Of a stretch of DNA of 64,000 nucleotides, positions 1 through 8,075 are shown piece after piece. A program made the translations under genes and the position numbers. Source of the stretch: Bacteroidaceae bacterium (GTDB taxonomy: Bacteria; Bacteroidota; Bacteroidia; Bacteroidales; Bacteroidaceae); NCBI GenBank assembly GCA_024682395.1, contig JAIKZH010000002.1:1-64000 (forward strand), given 5' to 3'. The notes under the pieces were generated by a model. That model was not told the origin of the DNA and did not search any database. It saw only the letters and a list, made by a program, of their open reading frames with translations. The stretch's first letter is position 1; each line of letters begins with the position of its first letter.

Positions 1-405
1 GCGTCTTACGTTGTGGCAAACAGGTATCATAGTGCTATCAACAAATGTTATTCCTGTACATTTACCAAACGCATAAAGTTTCATGAATAACATCATCTCC
101 AAGAATACTCGAGGCATTAGTTCTATGAATCGGTTGTAGGATACTGCATTAGGAAATTCTTGCTTTAGTATTCCTTTAATGCAGTTCAGGTAATACTCCT
201 TGAAAGTTCTGTACGTACCAAAATGATAGCATACGAGGATGGTCATAATCTCACTTTCGCATAGGTTACCTTTACGGTTTCTATGATATTTTCCTGAAGC
301 GTCTTTTGAAGGCAAACTTAGGTTTTTATTTAATTCTGAGTGTAAATTTTTGTCAAATTCATCGATAATACAGAAAATTTCTATAACTTTGTCCTTGGTA
401 ATCAT
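1..405 (-). mobile_element. IS982-family transposase, N-terminal part, runs off the window edge
   Basis: The minus strand is open from an ATG at 405 to base 1 (135 codons), with no stop before the edge. The translation starts MITKDKVIEIF and contains LCESEIMTILVCYHFG, FKEYYLNCIKG, a RFIELMPR segment and TFVDSTMIPVCHN. That order, ending in a DST-x(3)-VCHN catalytic-Asp region, is how I recognise IS982-family transposases. The element interrupts or abuts a lipoprotein gene whose reading frame runs straight into this one. I could not find a terminal inverted repeat between 405 and 500, so the exact insertion edge is unknown. The family call is from memory of the motif. Confidence 0.75.
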
Positions 406-750
406 TGTTATTCTATTTTGTAATTTGTTGATTTTCACCCATAAAAATACAAAAAAAATAGCAAGATTACCAAATTTTTTGAGCTTTTTCTTATCCCGAA
501 CTCGCATAATATTTATATCCTTTACAGAGTCTCCCTTGTATATTAAAATAGAATCGTCTTTATTAATCAAATACACGATGTTTGGGAGTACTTGATCAAG
601 TGTTCCTATTTGATGAAATAACACTATTTTATTGCTATTAATTTCTATTCTTTTATATTCCTCTTTTTGAGGAGAAAAACTTGGGAAACAACCACAAAGT
701 AAAAATAAACAGAGAAGATATATTATACTATTTTTTATAATATTTTCCAT
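406..750 (-). pseudogene. Lipoprotein gene, 3' end lost at the IS982 element
   Basis: The ATG at 750 opens a lipoprotein-like protein: a hydrophobic signal sequence followed by a lipobox LLCGC near residue 21, then a hydrophilic region with segments such as KEEYKRIEINSNK and YLINKDDSILIYKGDS. After about residue 95 the composition becomes AT-rich and unlike a protein core, and the frame then enters the transposase ATG at 405 without a stop. The natural reading is a lipoprotein truncated by IS insertion, with read-through into the transposase by chance. It lies downstream of a good Bacteroidetes promoter at 860-890 and belongs with the neighbouring AT-rich lipoprotein genes. Function unknown. 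Confidence 0.6.
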
Positions 751-859
751 AATACCCATATGCTGTCTTCTAAATTATAATTAAATTCAGTTGTGCTCCA
801 ATTTGGTTAGGACAAGATGATCTCTGACTTTTTAATTCAATATCTTATATTTACCTCCA

Positions 860-890
860 CAAAGGTACAACATTTATATTGGTTGCACAA
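860..890 (-). promoter_or_regulatory. Bacteroidetes-type promoter, copy A
   Basis: On the minus strand TTG (890-888), a 20-bp spacer and TACCTTTG (867-860) match the Bacteroidetes -33/-7 consensus. It points at the truncated lipoprotein at 750. The same promoter with its flanks recurs at 4833-4863. Confidence 0.65.
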
Positions 891-912
891 GTTTGTGGGG
901 ATGAATTGTTAT

Positions 913-1431
913 TTATGCCATCCCGTTAATGTTTACTTCAAGAATATCCTTATTAGTTAAATCTATATAAATACTACCATAACTATAACCTCCATCATAA
1001 ACTTGAACTACATCTTCAGTAAATTGTTTCCAAAAAATATCAGATTTGATATCATATTTGATTTCATCCTTACTTAATCTATATAGAATAATTTTTATTA
1101 TAACATGTCCATCATCGGATACATATCCTACATATTGACGAATATATTTCTTCATAAATCTTTTTGAATAAGATTTGCTATGTTTTCTGTTTAAAATTTG
1201 GAAACAAATATTTTTTATATTCGCTTGTAAAACATCTTCTGCTAACTTAACTTCATTCTCGTTCAAAGTATAGCGGTTGCTGCTAGGAGGAAATCCCCAT
1301 ATTGCAAATTCTTTAGGAAAGATGAATCCATCAAAATCTCGTTCTTTTATATGAACAACCTCTTGGGAATATATATACGTATTCATTGAGAATATTAATA
1401 CAAATCCAATAATAATTCTTCTTATATTCAT
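913..1431 (-). CDS. Exported hypothetical protein, paralogue of the gene at 6470
   Basis: This 172-aa protein has a signal peptide (MNIRRIIIGFVLIF then a polar cleavage region ending YSQE) and no further membrane segment, so it is probably periplasmic or exported. It is clearly related to the 170-aa protein at 6470-6982: both share the GFIFPKE motif near residue 35, YTLNE-x-EV followed by A-x(2)-L, a YSKR-x(3)-IRQY-GY block and a Y-LSK-x(2)-K-DIK block. The family is not one I can name. It is the last gene of a leftward group that begins at 4761. The start is supported by the signal peptide. Function unknown; paralogous exported proteins in an AT-rich accessory block suggest an immunity or surface role, but that is only inference. 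Confidence 0.7.
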   Translation of the reverse strand: MNIRRIIIGFVLIFSMNTYIYSQEVVHIKERDFDGFIFPKEFAIWGFPPSSNRYTLNENEVKLAEDVLQANIKNICFQILNRKHSKSYSKRFMKKYIRQYVGYVSDDGHVIIKIILYRLSKDEIKYDIKSDIFWKQFTEDVVQVYDGGYSYGSIYIDLTNKDILEVNINGMA

Positions 1432-1491
1432 AATTCTAATATATCCGTTTTTAGAGTCTGATTCACCAGTATGAACCGAGATTATTTGTTT

Positions 1492-2430
1492 CTATCTAAT
1501 TGATAATATATCATCAATTGTAGTTTCGGTCTGAATAGCATCATAAACAATATTCTCACCTTTGTATTTTACAAAACTGACTTTAAGACACATTCCAAGA
1601 CTATCTTGCGGATTCTGATAATTCCATAAACAATCATTTGATTTAAGAAGTTTCTTACCCTTATCCTCTCTTCCCCAGTAACATATTGTCACAACCATAG
1701 AATAATCTGATTTAACGAAAATATCGTCGAGATTTTCATTTGGCAAGCACTGTGGGGTCTCAATACAGACATTACAAACCTCAGCATCATAATCTCCATA
1801 TAGTTTTTTCACCTGTTCCATTGTTAATCCCCTTAATTGCAGTCGGTTTATATCTGCTTCTTCATCAGGAGGCACTATGATAATAGAATCGATGCATTTG
1901 GCATCTTTTATTAATGTCGCTGCAGTATGTTCCTTTTTAAACACATCAGGTAGTAATATCACAACAAATGTAACGATAATATATATAGCATATACAAGTT
2001 TAGAAGTCTTATATGTTTGTATATCAGCGTTTTTGCCGCGTCTATTTATGAAATACCAGCATATAATAATGATATTCTGTAATATAAAAAGTATGAGATA
2101 TTCATTAACAGTATTATAACTATAAAAATAATTCCACAGAGTTGATATGATTATAGGAAGTAATACGTATAACAGGGTGTAGTACAGGTTATACAATATT
2201 CTCCTTTCTATCTTAAAATAATGTAACAATGCAACTGCCACCATGTTTATAGGAACTATGTATAAGAATATCAATATAGCACTCCAGCCAACGACATGAC
2301 CATAGACAATATCATGTGATAAAATCAAATAATAATAATAAATATCCAAAATAGTTATGAAACAGATATATGAAAATAAAATCAGTCTCATTGTAAAACT
2401 GAAAAATGAAGACAATGCTTTCTTATTCAT
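1492..2430 (-). CDS. Multi-pass membrane protein with C-terminal soluble domain
   Basis: This 312-aa protein has about five hydrophobic segments in residues 10-175, then a soluble C-terminal part of about 140 residues. That part contains a cysteine-bearing stretch (EVCNVCIETPQC) and the motif LTMEQVKKLYGDYD, which looks like a small-lipoprotein-type fold rather than an enzyme site. I do not recognise the family. It sits between two other AT-rich hypothetical genes on the same strand, with 60-70 bp gaps, and is probably co-transcribed with them. Topology is inferred from hydrophobicity only. Confidence 0.65.
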   Translation of the reverse strand: MNKKALSSFFSFTMRLILFSYICFITILDIYYYYLILSHDIVYGHVVGWSAILIFLYIVPINMVAVALLHYFKIERRILYNLYYTLLYVLLPIIISTLWNYFYSYNTVNEYLILFILQNIIIICWYFINRRGKNADIQTYKTSKLVYAIYIIVTFVVILLPDVFKKEHTAATLIKDAKCIDSIIIVPPDEEADINRLQLRGLTMEQVKKLYGDYDAEVCNVCIETPQCLPNENLDDIFVKSDYSMVVTICYWGREDKGKKLLKSNDCLWNYQNPQDSLGMCLKVSFVKYKGENIVYDAIQTETTIDDILSIR

Positions 2431-2501
2431 ATTGATAATATATTATATACGCCATTATTGAAATTCTCTTTATTATCTGTATTAAATGCATAATGTATGG
2501 A

Positions 2502-2891
2502 TTATATATTTATAAACATATCCAAGTACTTTTGCTTATTTATTATATCACATAATATGATTTTTACAATCTTAGGAATAGCATAACAGATAGTTCCTCC
2601 GACTGATATAAAACCATTTTCTATATATGAGAGAGTCCAAAAACATAATAGAACGACTGCTATATCTCGTGTTATTATCAACAGAAGACGATTTTTCTTT
2701 GTGACATGAATAATGCAATCTGTTGTAAAAGTAGTCAAAAACATATCTGCTACTATAAAAATAAAAGCAATAACAGGATATAAAAAAGCCATATATGTAT
2801 TAGGTCCCAAAACACCTCCTAAAAGGATCAAAAAAAATACCAAACACATTAAAATGTGTCCTACAAACATTATTATATGTACCTTTCTCAT
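2502..2891 (-). CDS. Small four-helix membrane protein
   Basis: This 129-aa protein is almost entirely hydrophobic, with segments near residues 5-27, 36-55, 68-87 and 95-113. The start codon overlaps the stop of a short 43-codon frame (ATGA arrangement), suggesting translational coupling. No family recognised. It belongs to the leftward AT-rich gene group running from 4761 to 913. Confidence 0.6.
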   Translation of the reverse strand: MRKVHIIMFVGHILMCLVFFLILLGGVLGPNTYMAFLYPVIAFIFIVADMFLTTFTTDCIIHVTKKNRLLLIITRDIAVVLLCFWTLSYIENGFISVGGTICYAIPKIVKIILCDIINKQKYLDMFINI

Positions 2892-3019
2892 TTATTAATA
2901 AACTCTTTAAGAAATCTATCATAAAATCTATTAAGTGCATTGACATAATTTATACCACCCAGATTTCGTAATTCGAAGAACTCATATTCTACGGAATATA
3001 TGATTAATCCTCTTACCAT
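2888..3019 (-). CDS. Possible small protein or gene remnant (43 aa)
   Basis: A 43-codon frame overlaps the last 38 bases of the lipoprotein gene at 2982-3860 and ends in an ATGA overlap with the start of the gene at 2891. Its sequence (for example EYEFFELRNLGGINYVNAL and RFYDRFLKEFINK) has protein-like composition with evenly mixed aromatic and charged residues. It could be a genuine small coupled gene, or the surviving C-terminus of a longer gene displaced by recombination. No homology known to me. Confidence 0.3.
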   Translation of the reverse strand: MVRGLIIYSVEYEFFELRNLGGINYVNALNRFYDRFLKEFINK

Positions 3020-3860
3020 AATAAAATTGCATAAAATCAATTCTATCGTCTATGTGAACACATGAATCCATATAATGAATAAGAGGGCTATAGTTAATTA
3101 TTTCATCAGGTAATTCGCGTTCTTGCTCTGCTGATTTAATATTTCCGTTACGATAGTATCTGACAATATAATATATATAGTCATTATTTGATAGCCTTTC
3201 TTGAATTGGTTTTGTTGCAGAATCAACCATTTTATAAAGAGCAGAGTACGTTGAATATGGTTTTAATATTGTATCTGGAAAATCTATAACAATTGAATCT
3301 TTTGTACACATTTTAGGATGTACAAATCTTTCGATATGATATTCTTGATTTATACTAAGATCAAGAGGCACCTCATCATAATCGATATAGCACCATTTGT
3401 GTACTAACGGCAAAAGTTCTTTAACTATATATTTTTGTTTGTTTACTCTATCATAGAATATAATTTTTCCCTTTTTTATTTTTATATCGTCATTTGACAT
3501 ATTATTGTAGAAAGTCTGCCAGTCACATGTTTTGTAACGTGACTTTGTTTCTCCACTAATCATAGTTAGAAAAGTATGTATAGAATCTAAAAGTCTGTTA
3601 TACTCATAATATGAATTTATATCGGTTAAAGGAGTGTCTAATGGAAAATCATTGATATCTTCGAAATTATTTAAACTATCACAAGCATAGGATCTCCTAC
3701 AAAAATCCGTTGAACTTTTCGGATATCTTAAATTGCTATTATAAAAATCATATATCCATCCCTCATAATATTCATCCATAGATGTAGAATATGAAGAACA
3801 AGATGTAACAAAAACAAAGAAAGAAAATAATATATATAATAATAGATATCGCATTTTCAT
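2982..3860 (-). CDS. Lipoprotein, paralogue of the gene at 3907
   Basis: This 292-aa protein has a signal peptide ending in the lipobox VTSC (Cys about residue 21), so it is predicted to be an envelope lipoprotein. It is paralogous to the next gene: both share a YDFY-x(4)-LRYP-SS start, a CDSLNN segment, a C-TKDSI-I-P core, an RYYRNG or RYHRNG motif, an RELP-EI segment and the ending HYMDSC-x-IDDRI-F-QFYY. The repeat implies a tandem duplication followed by divergence. I do not recognise the family; no enzyme motif is visible. It probably belongs to the operon driven from 4833-4863. Confidence 0.7.
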   Translation of the reverse strand: MKMRYLLLYILFSFFVFVTSCSSYSTSMDEYYEGWIYDFYNSNLRYPKSSTDFCRRSYACDSLNNFEDINDFPLDTPLTDINSYYEYNRLLDSIHTFLTMISGETKSRYKTCDWQTFYNNMSNDDIKIKKGKIIFYDRVNKQKYIVKELLPLVHKWCYIDYDEVPLDLSINQEYHIERFVHPKMCTKDSIVIDFPDTILKPYSTYSALYKMVDSATKPIQERLSNNDYIYYIVRYYRNGNIKSAEQERELPDEIINYSPLIHYMDSCVHIDDRIDFMQFYYGKRINHIFRRI

Positions 3861-3906
3861 ATAGTTTTTAATAATAATAAAATAAAAATATTTCTATTGA
3901 TTGTAA

Positions 3907-4761
3907 TTATTTAAATTGCTTAATCTTTATTTGTTTAATATAATAAAACTGGACAAACTCTATCCTGTCATCTATATTGATACATGAATCCATGTAATGA
4001 AGAAGTGGCTTGCAGTTAACAATCTCTTGCGGCAACTCTCTTCTGTGATCTATAGGTTCTATCTTTCCATTACGATGATACCTGATTTCATATTTAACTA
4101 TGTCCTTGTGTTGCATTCTTTTTTGAATAGGCATAGTCACAGAATCAACCATTTCATACACATCTTTTTGAGCTTTATATTTATTAAATATATTTTTAGG
4201 GTAATTAATAAGAATTGAGTCTTTAGTACACATCCTAAAACAAACGAATTCTCGAACCATCCGATCTAATCTTGGGGAATAAGTATCAAATTTATCAAAT
4301 GGTTTCTTATTATAAATCCAATTATTTACGATTTTCATCATATCATTAGCATAATATGTACAATTATCTAATTTCTTTTTGATTAAGACCTTACCGTGTT
4401 TATACTTCATATCATTATCGGACAGATTCTTATAAAAACCAATCCATGAAAAATATGGTATAAGTCCCATTTTATGATCGCGATAATACAAATAAGCAGA
4501 ATCGAGCGAATGGTTATATTCATCTAATGTTTTAAAGTTCAAGTTGGAACTATCTAATAGTTGACATGCAAATTTATAGTTATTTAGACTATCACATTTA
4601 TAAAAACTTTCACAATAATCCCTTGAACTTCTTGGGTATCTAAGATGATTTTGATAAAAATCATACATCTCTTGTTCAAATTGACTATCTACATACAATT
4701 TGTGGAATGAACAAGAATCAGCAAATATAATAATCAATAATATATATAATATTTTCTTCAT
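3907..4761 (-). CDS. Lipoprotein, first gene after promoter copy B
   Basis: This 284-aa protein has a signal sequence with lipobox ADSC (Cys about residue 17) and no other membrane segment. It is the diverged tandem paralogue of the 292-aa lipoprotein that follows 46 bp downstream (motifs listed there). The promoter at 4833-4863 lies about 70 bp upstream of its start, making it the likely first gene of the leftward group down to 913. Function is unknown. Arrays of diverged lipoproteins and small membrane proteins are typical of immunity or surface-variation clusters in Bacteroidales, but nothing here proves that. Confidence 0.7.
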   Translation of the reverse strand: MKKILYILLIIIFADSCSFHKLYVDSQFEQEMYDFYQNHLRYPRSSRDYCESFYKCDSLNNYKFACQLLDSSNLNFKTLDEYNHSLDSAYLYYRDHKMGLIPYFSWIGFYKNLSDNDMKYKHGKVLIKKKLDNCTYYANDMMKIVNNWIYNKKPFDKFDTYSPRLDRMVREFVCFRMCTKDSILINYPKNIFNKYKAQKDVYEMVDSVTMPIQKRMQHKDIVKYEIRYHRNGKIEPIDHRRELPQEIVNCKPLLHYMDSCINIDDRIEFVQFYYIKQIKIKQFK

Positions 4762-4832
4762 TTTGGATGTTATTATCTATATAATAAGTATATACACTTT
4801 CTTTAATTCAAAAGAACTCATAATTTATCACA

Positions 4833-4863
4833 CAAAGATACAACATTTAAGTTTGCTGTACAA
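4833..4863 (-). promoter_or_regulatory. Bacteroidetes-type promoter, copy B
   Basis: TTG (4863-4861), a 20-bp spacer and TATCTTTG (4840-4833) on the minus strand. The surrounding 50 bp closely resemble promoter copy A at 860-890, including the CAAACTTG block that holds the -33 element. Confidence 0.65.
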
Positions 4864-4894
4864 GTTTGTGGGGTGATTATTGCATATATCATAC

Positions 4895-5278
4895 CTAAGA
4901 TTTACAACATAAAGCTTTCAAAATTATAATCACATTTTGAATGATGAAAACTATTGGAACGCTATATTCTAATTCATAACCAATCTTGAAGCCAATATAA
5001 AAACATATGGTATCAAAGATCTTGAAACACAGAAATGGAAGTATACAATATAAGACACCTAGCCATTTCTTTGACAGTATTGCTTTATTTACTTTAGAAT
5101 AGTACAAAATAACAGCAGATAGCGTAAATATTGGTGCGTATATTGCACAAGTGGTTATTATTAAAAAAATAAAACCGAATTTGAAATCTTTGCTGTCAAT
5201 ATCATAATCATCTATTGATAACCATATCAAAATTATGGAAAGACAACATAATAAATAAAAAATTACTATTTTTTTCAT
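4895..5278 (-). CDS. Small membrane protein (127 aa)
   Basis: A hydrophobic protein with about four membrane segments (near residues 4-20, 34-60, 73-95 and 103-122) and a short acidic loop after the first. No family recognised. It ends 30 bp before the promoter copy B, so it belongs to a separate upstream leftward transcript with the genes up to 6982. Function unknown. Confidence 0.6.
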   Translation of the reverse strand: MKKIVIFYLLCCLSIILIWLSIDDYDIDSKDFKFGFIFLIITTCAIYAPIFTLSAVILYYSKVNKAILSKKWLGVLYCILPFLCFKIFDTICFYIGFKIGYELEYSVPIVFIIQNVIIILKALCCKS

Positions 5279-5398
5279 CTTATAGAACTCGCAATCTGTT
5301 ACTTATTTTTCTCTTCCAAAGCATTTTCTTGTCCGTTTTCTGTTGATTTTTTCTACTATTTGTTGACATGAGTATATTCTTGCATTATCTTCGTGCTT

Positions 5399-5932
5399 TT
5401 AATAGAACATTATTTCATGGGGATATCTTTTATAAAAAAACGAATAAATCGGATGGAATCTGTTATCATCAAAATAATACCCCTGCTTTGTCATTATCAC
5501 CTTGTCTTTATATTTGAATTCCATATTTCTGAGACTCGTTGAATAAGATATAAATTCTGTAGAATCTATCTCTTCTATTACTTTCAGATATTCATTAAGA
5601 CTATCCATCTCTAATGCCGTCAACTTCACGCTATCCATTTCGAAAGCAGGCTCAACTTCAAACACAATATCTCCTAATGAATCTTCATATCCGCTCACCA
5701 TCCTGTAATCGTGAGTGTACATGTACATGAACGAATCTCGGAAACTTATCTGTATGTATCTATTTGGATTATTATCAGCAGACAATGTACAGACAAAGTG
5801 AGACAAGTTCTCTTTTGAATTATTTACACATGATGATAATGAAATAATTATCAACAATAACACTATGATTTTACTATTTCCAAGTAGTGTGCGCTTTTCG
5901 TTTTGGCGCATTATGTTCCTTTCTAAGTTCAT
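5399..5932 (-). CDS. Lipoprotein (177 aa or shorter)
   Basis: The protein has a basic N-terminus, a hydrophobic stretch IIVLLLIIISLSSC with a lipobox Cys about residue 35, and a soluble domain of about 140 residues rich in Asp, Ser and Tyr. The start is uncertain: initiation at the internal Met (base 5911) gives a more usual signal-peptide length than the ATG at 5932. The N-terminal coding region overlaps a short upstream frame ending at 5874. No family recognised; predicted cell-envelope lipoprotein. Confidence 0.6.
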   Translation of the reverse strand: MNLERNIMRQNEKRTLLGNSKIIVLLLIIISLSSCVNNSKENLSHFVCTLSADNNPNRYIQISFRDSFMYMYTHDYRMVSGYEDSLGDIVFEVEPAFEMDSVKLTALEMDSLNEYLKVIEEIDSTEFISYSTSLRNMEFKYKDKVIMTKQGYYFDDNRFHPIYSFFYKRYPHEIMFY

Positions 5933-6041
5933 TTTCTGTATATTTTATATTAGACGATACTATTCCAATGGTCTGCAATTCTTCAATAGATTTCTGGAGA
6001 TGTGTATTCATTTTTATCAAATCCACCACCGCATCCACCAT
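5874..6041 (-). CDS. Possible small protein (55 aa)
   Basis: A frame of 55 codons starts 11 bp after the stop of the membrane-protein gene at 6053 and overlaps the start of the following lipoprotein gene. The translation (start MVDAVVDLIKMNTHLQKS, then EELQTIGIVSS and a basic C-terminus) looks like an amphipathic helix with a charged tail. Spacing suits an operon. It might equally be a non-coding spacer; no homologue is known to me. Confidence 0.35.
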   Translation of the reverse strand: MVDAVVDLIKMNTHLQKSIEELQTIGIVSSNIKYTENELRKEHNAPKRKAHTTWK

Positions 6042-6052
6042 TTAGTTTTACG

Positions 6053-6454
6053 TTATATTTTATTGTTTACATGTTTCAAATAATGTTTTTTAATCAAAAG
6101 ATATATAGCCATAATAACTGTCATTAGTAATGCTGAGATAAAGCACTTTTCTGTAAAATAAGGAATTATTTTTGAACATACAATTATTGTATACAATATA
6201 CTTTCACATATAATTTCGTATTTATTAAATTTATGGAATAACAATAATATGAATACTATAATATTGAACCTCGTATATATGTATGCATAAAGTAAAGCGG
6301 GAACTAATGGGCTGTCTAGTGCAGAATGATTATGAATATCGTATTTTGACATTCCATATACTAAGCCTACAGATGCAAACACAACTATCATTATTAGAAG
6401 TACTTTTAGTATATATACTAAAATCTCAATAATTTTTGATATATATTTATTCAT
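6053..6454 (-). CDS. Small membrane protein (133 aa)
   Basis: About four hydrophobic segments with a short polar loop (KYDIHNHSALDSP) after the first and a lysine-rich C-terminus. It lies 15 bp downstream of the exported-protein gene at 6470, so the two are likely co-transcribed. Unrecognised family and function. Confidence 0.6.
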   Translation of the reverse strand: MNKYISKIIEILVYILKVLLIMIVVFASVGLVYGMSKYDIHNHSALDSPLVPALLYAYIYTRFNIIVFILLLFHKFNKYEIICESILYTIIVCSKIIPYFTEKCFISALLMTVIMAIYLLIKKHYLKHVNNKI

Positions 6455-6469
6455 CGTATGTTTTTCTGC

Positions 6470-6982
6470 TTAGTTCACAAGCCAACCACGAGCCAAATCT
6501 ATTGATACATGTGAATAAACAAACTTAGTACCAAGACCATAATATTTTTGTTTGAATTGCTGCATAAAACTTTCCGTTTTAATATCATGCTTCATTTGAT
6601 GTTTGCTTAATTTGTATAAGACAATATTTACATGAATATTCCCATACATGTCTTTATAACCTAAATATTGACGAATACACCTTCGTAGAACCCTTTTTGA
6701 ATAATGCTTTATATGACCGTCATGTTCATCCTTTAATTTACTTTGATCTACAAAATAGACCTCCTTGAAATCCGCTCTAAGAATCCTTTCTGCCTGTTCC
6801 ACCTCTTCCTCATTTAAAGTATAACCATTCTCCATTGGACGCCCCCCATATAATGGATATTCTTTAGGAAATATAAAACCTATATAATTTCGTCCTTTTA
6901 CAAGAATTCCTTCTTGAGAATAACCAAAGACATTTGCTGCAAAAAACAATACAATTCCAATAATAATTTTTCTTAAATTCAT
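6470..6982 (-). CDS. Exported hypothetical protein, paralogue of the gene at 913
   Basis: This 170-aa protein starts with a signal peptide (MNLRKIIIGIVLFFAANVFG, cleavage near YSQE). It shares the GFIFPKE, YTLNEEEV, YSKR-x(3)-IRQYLGY and YKLSK-x(3)-KHDIK blocks with the protein at 913-1431, so the two genes are duplicates about 5 kb apart. No membrane segment follows the signal, which suggests a periplasmic or exported product. Function unknown. It is the first gene of the leftward group 6982 to 4895. Confidence 0.7.
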   Translation of the reverse strand: MNLRKIIIGIVLFFAANVFGYSQEGILVKGRNYIGFIFPKEYPLYGGRPMENGYTLNEEEVEQAERILRADFKEVYFVDQSKLKDEHDGHIKHYSKRVLRRCIRQYLGYKDMYGNIHVNIVLYKLSKHQMKHDIKTESFMQQFKQKYYGLGTKFVYSHVSIDLARGWLVN

Positions 6983-7294
6983 AATTCTAATAATTTATAG
7001 GTTCGCCATTAGGGGTTAATAGCCTTGGTCCTATGCTTCATTGCTTGTACAGGTATGTGTAATGACATTGCTTGTTATCTTCTTATTTTATGAATTTTCA
7101 TCACCGACTCTTTGAAAATATAATTTTATAATCATCATTAATAAGTACCGACTAAAGAAACTATGAGTTAAGGTACTACAAGGGGGCTGACTTGAAAATT
7201 TTTCTTGATATGTAAATAATAATGTGTGCTACTTGCCGCGGTTTTGTTCGGGCTTATAGCACATATCATTACACTCAAATGAGAATATAAACAA
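6983..7294. other. Intergenic region (312 bp)
   Basis: No convincing coding frame. It holds the hairpin at 7222-7266, which probably ends the kdsB transcript, and the unlocated promoter of the leftward AT-rich group. Nothing else was recognised. Confidence 0.5.
7222..7266 (-). terminator. Hairpin downstream of kdsB
   Basis: A 10-bp stem (7222-7231 with 7257-7266, one wobble) encloses a GC-rich loop. On the minus strand it is followed by a weak T-rich stretch. It lies about 30 bp past the kdsB stop. Confidence 0.5.
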
Positions 7295-8053
7295 TTAAAT
7301 TGTATGACTTTTCAGATATTGTTCAGCCTTTTCTAAGTCTTCAGGAGTATCAATCCCGATTGTTTCCACATTGGTTATTCCAACCTTTATGCGATATCCG
7401 TTTTCCAACCATCTAAGTTGTTCAAGTGATTCTACTATTTCCAACGAAGATTGAGGCAGTTTGGTGATTTCTTTTAATACAGACGACCTATAAGCATACA
7501 AACCAATATGTTTATAATATGTGTGTCCTTTCAACCACTCGTTTTTATCTTTACCTCTCATAAATGGGATGATAGAACGACTGAAATACATTGCTTCCAT
7601 TCTGGTGTTAACCACCACCTTAGGCGAATTCACGTTTTCAAGAGCCTCAAATCCGCTATCTGCAGAAAATGGTTTGACTAATGTTGCTATATCTATAGAA
7701 GAATCTGAAAAGCAGTTACATATAGTTTCAAGTTGTTCTTTTTGGATGAATGGTTCATCTCCTTGTATGTTTACAACTACATCAAACTTATCCTCCCCTA
7801 CTTTCTGGAGTGCTTCATAACAACGATCTGTACCGCTACGATGGTTGACACTTGTCATTACGACATTGCCACCAAACGAACGTACAGCCTGTTCGATACG
7901 TTCATCATCTGTTGCCACTACCACATCATCAAAAACAGTCTTCACCTGATTATAAACACGTTCTATAACCATTTTTCCGCCTAATTTGGCTAAAGGTTTT
8001 GCGGGGAAACGTGTTGAAGCATATCGTGCAGGAATAATTCCTATGAATTTCAT
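7295..8053 (-). CDS. kdsB: 3-deoxy-manno-octulosonate cytidylyltransferase
   Basis: Activates KDO with CTP to give CMP-KDO for lipid A core synthesis, in the cytoplasm. The 252-aa protein starts MKFIGIIPARYASTRFPAKP, the nucleotide-binding signature of the family, followed by VVVATDD, the HRSGTDRCYEA segment, VVNIQGDEPF, and the C-terminal GIDTPEDLEKAE. The length matches the usual ~250 aa. An upstream ATG at 8092 would add 13 unusual residues and overlap the PBP gene; the ATG at 8053 gives the standard N-terminus, 22 bp after the PBP stop. Probably co-transcribed with the PBP gene, a pairing that links LPS and wall synthesis. Confidence 0.95.
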   Translation of the reverse strand: MKFIGIIPARYASTRFPAKPLAKLGGKMVIERVYNQVKTVFDDVVVATDDERIEQAVRSFGGNVVMTSVNHRSGTDRCYEALQKVGEDKFDVVVNIQGDEPFIQKEQLETICNCFSDSSIDIATLVKPFSADSGFEALENVNSPKVVVNTRMEAMYFSRSIIPFMRGKDKNEWLKGHTYYKHIGLYAYRSSVLKEITKLPQSSLEIVESLEQLRWLENGYRIKVGITNVETIGIDTPEDLEKAEQYLKSHTI

Positions 8054-8075
8054 ATTTGTAAAATATTTGTATTGA

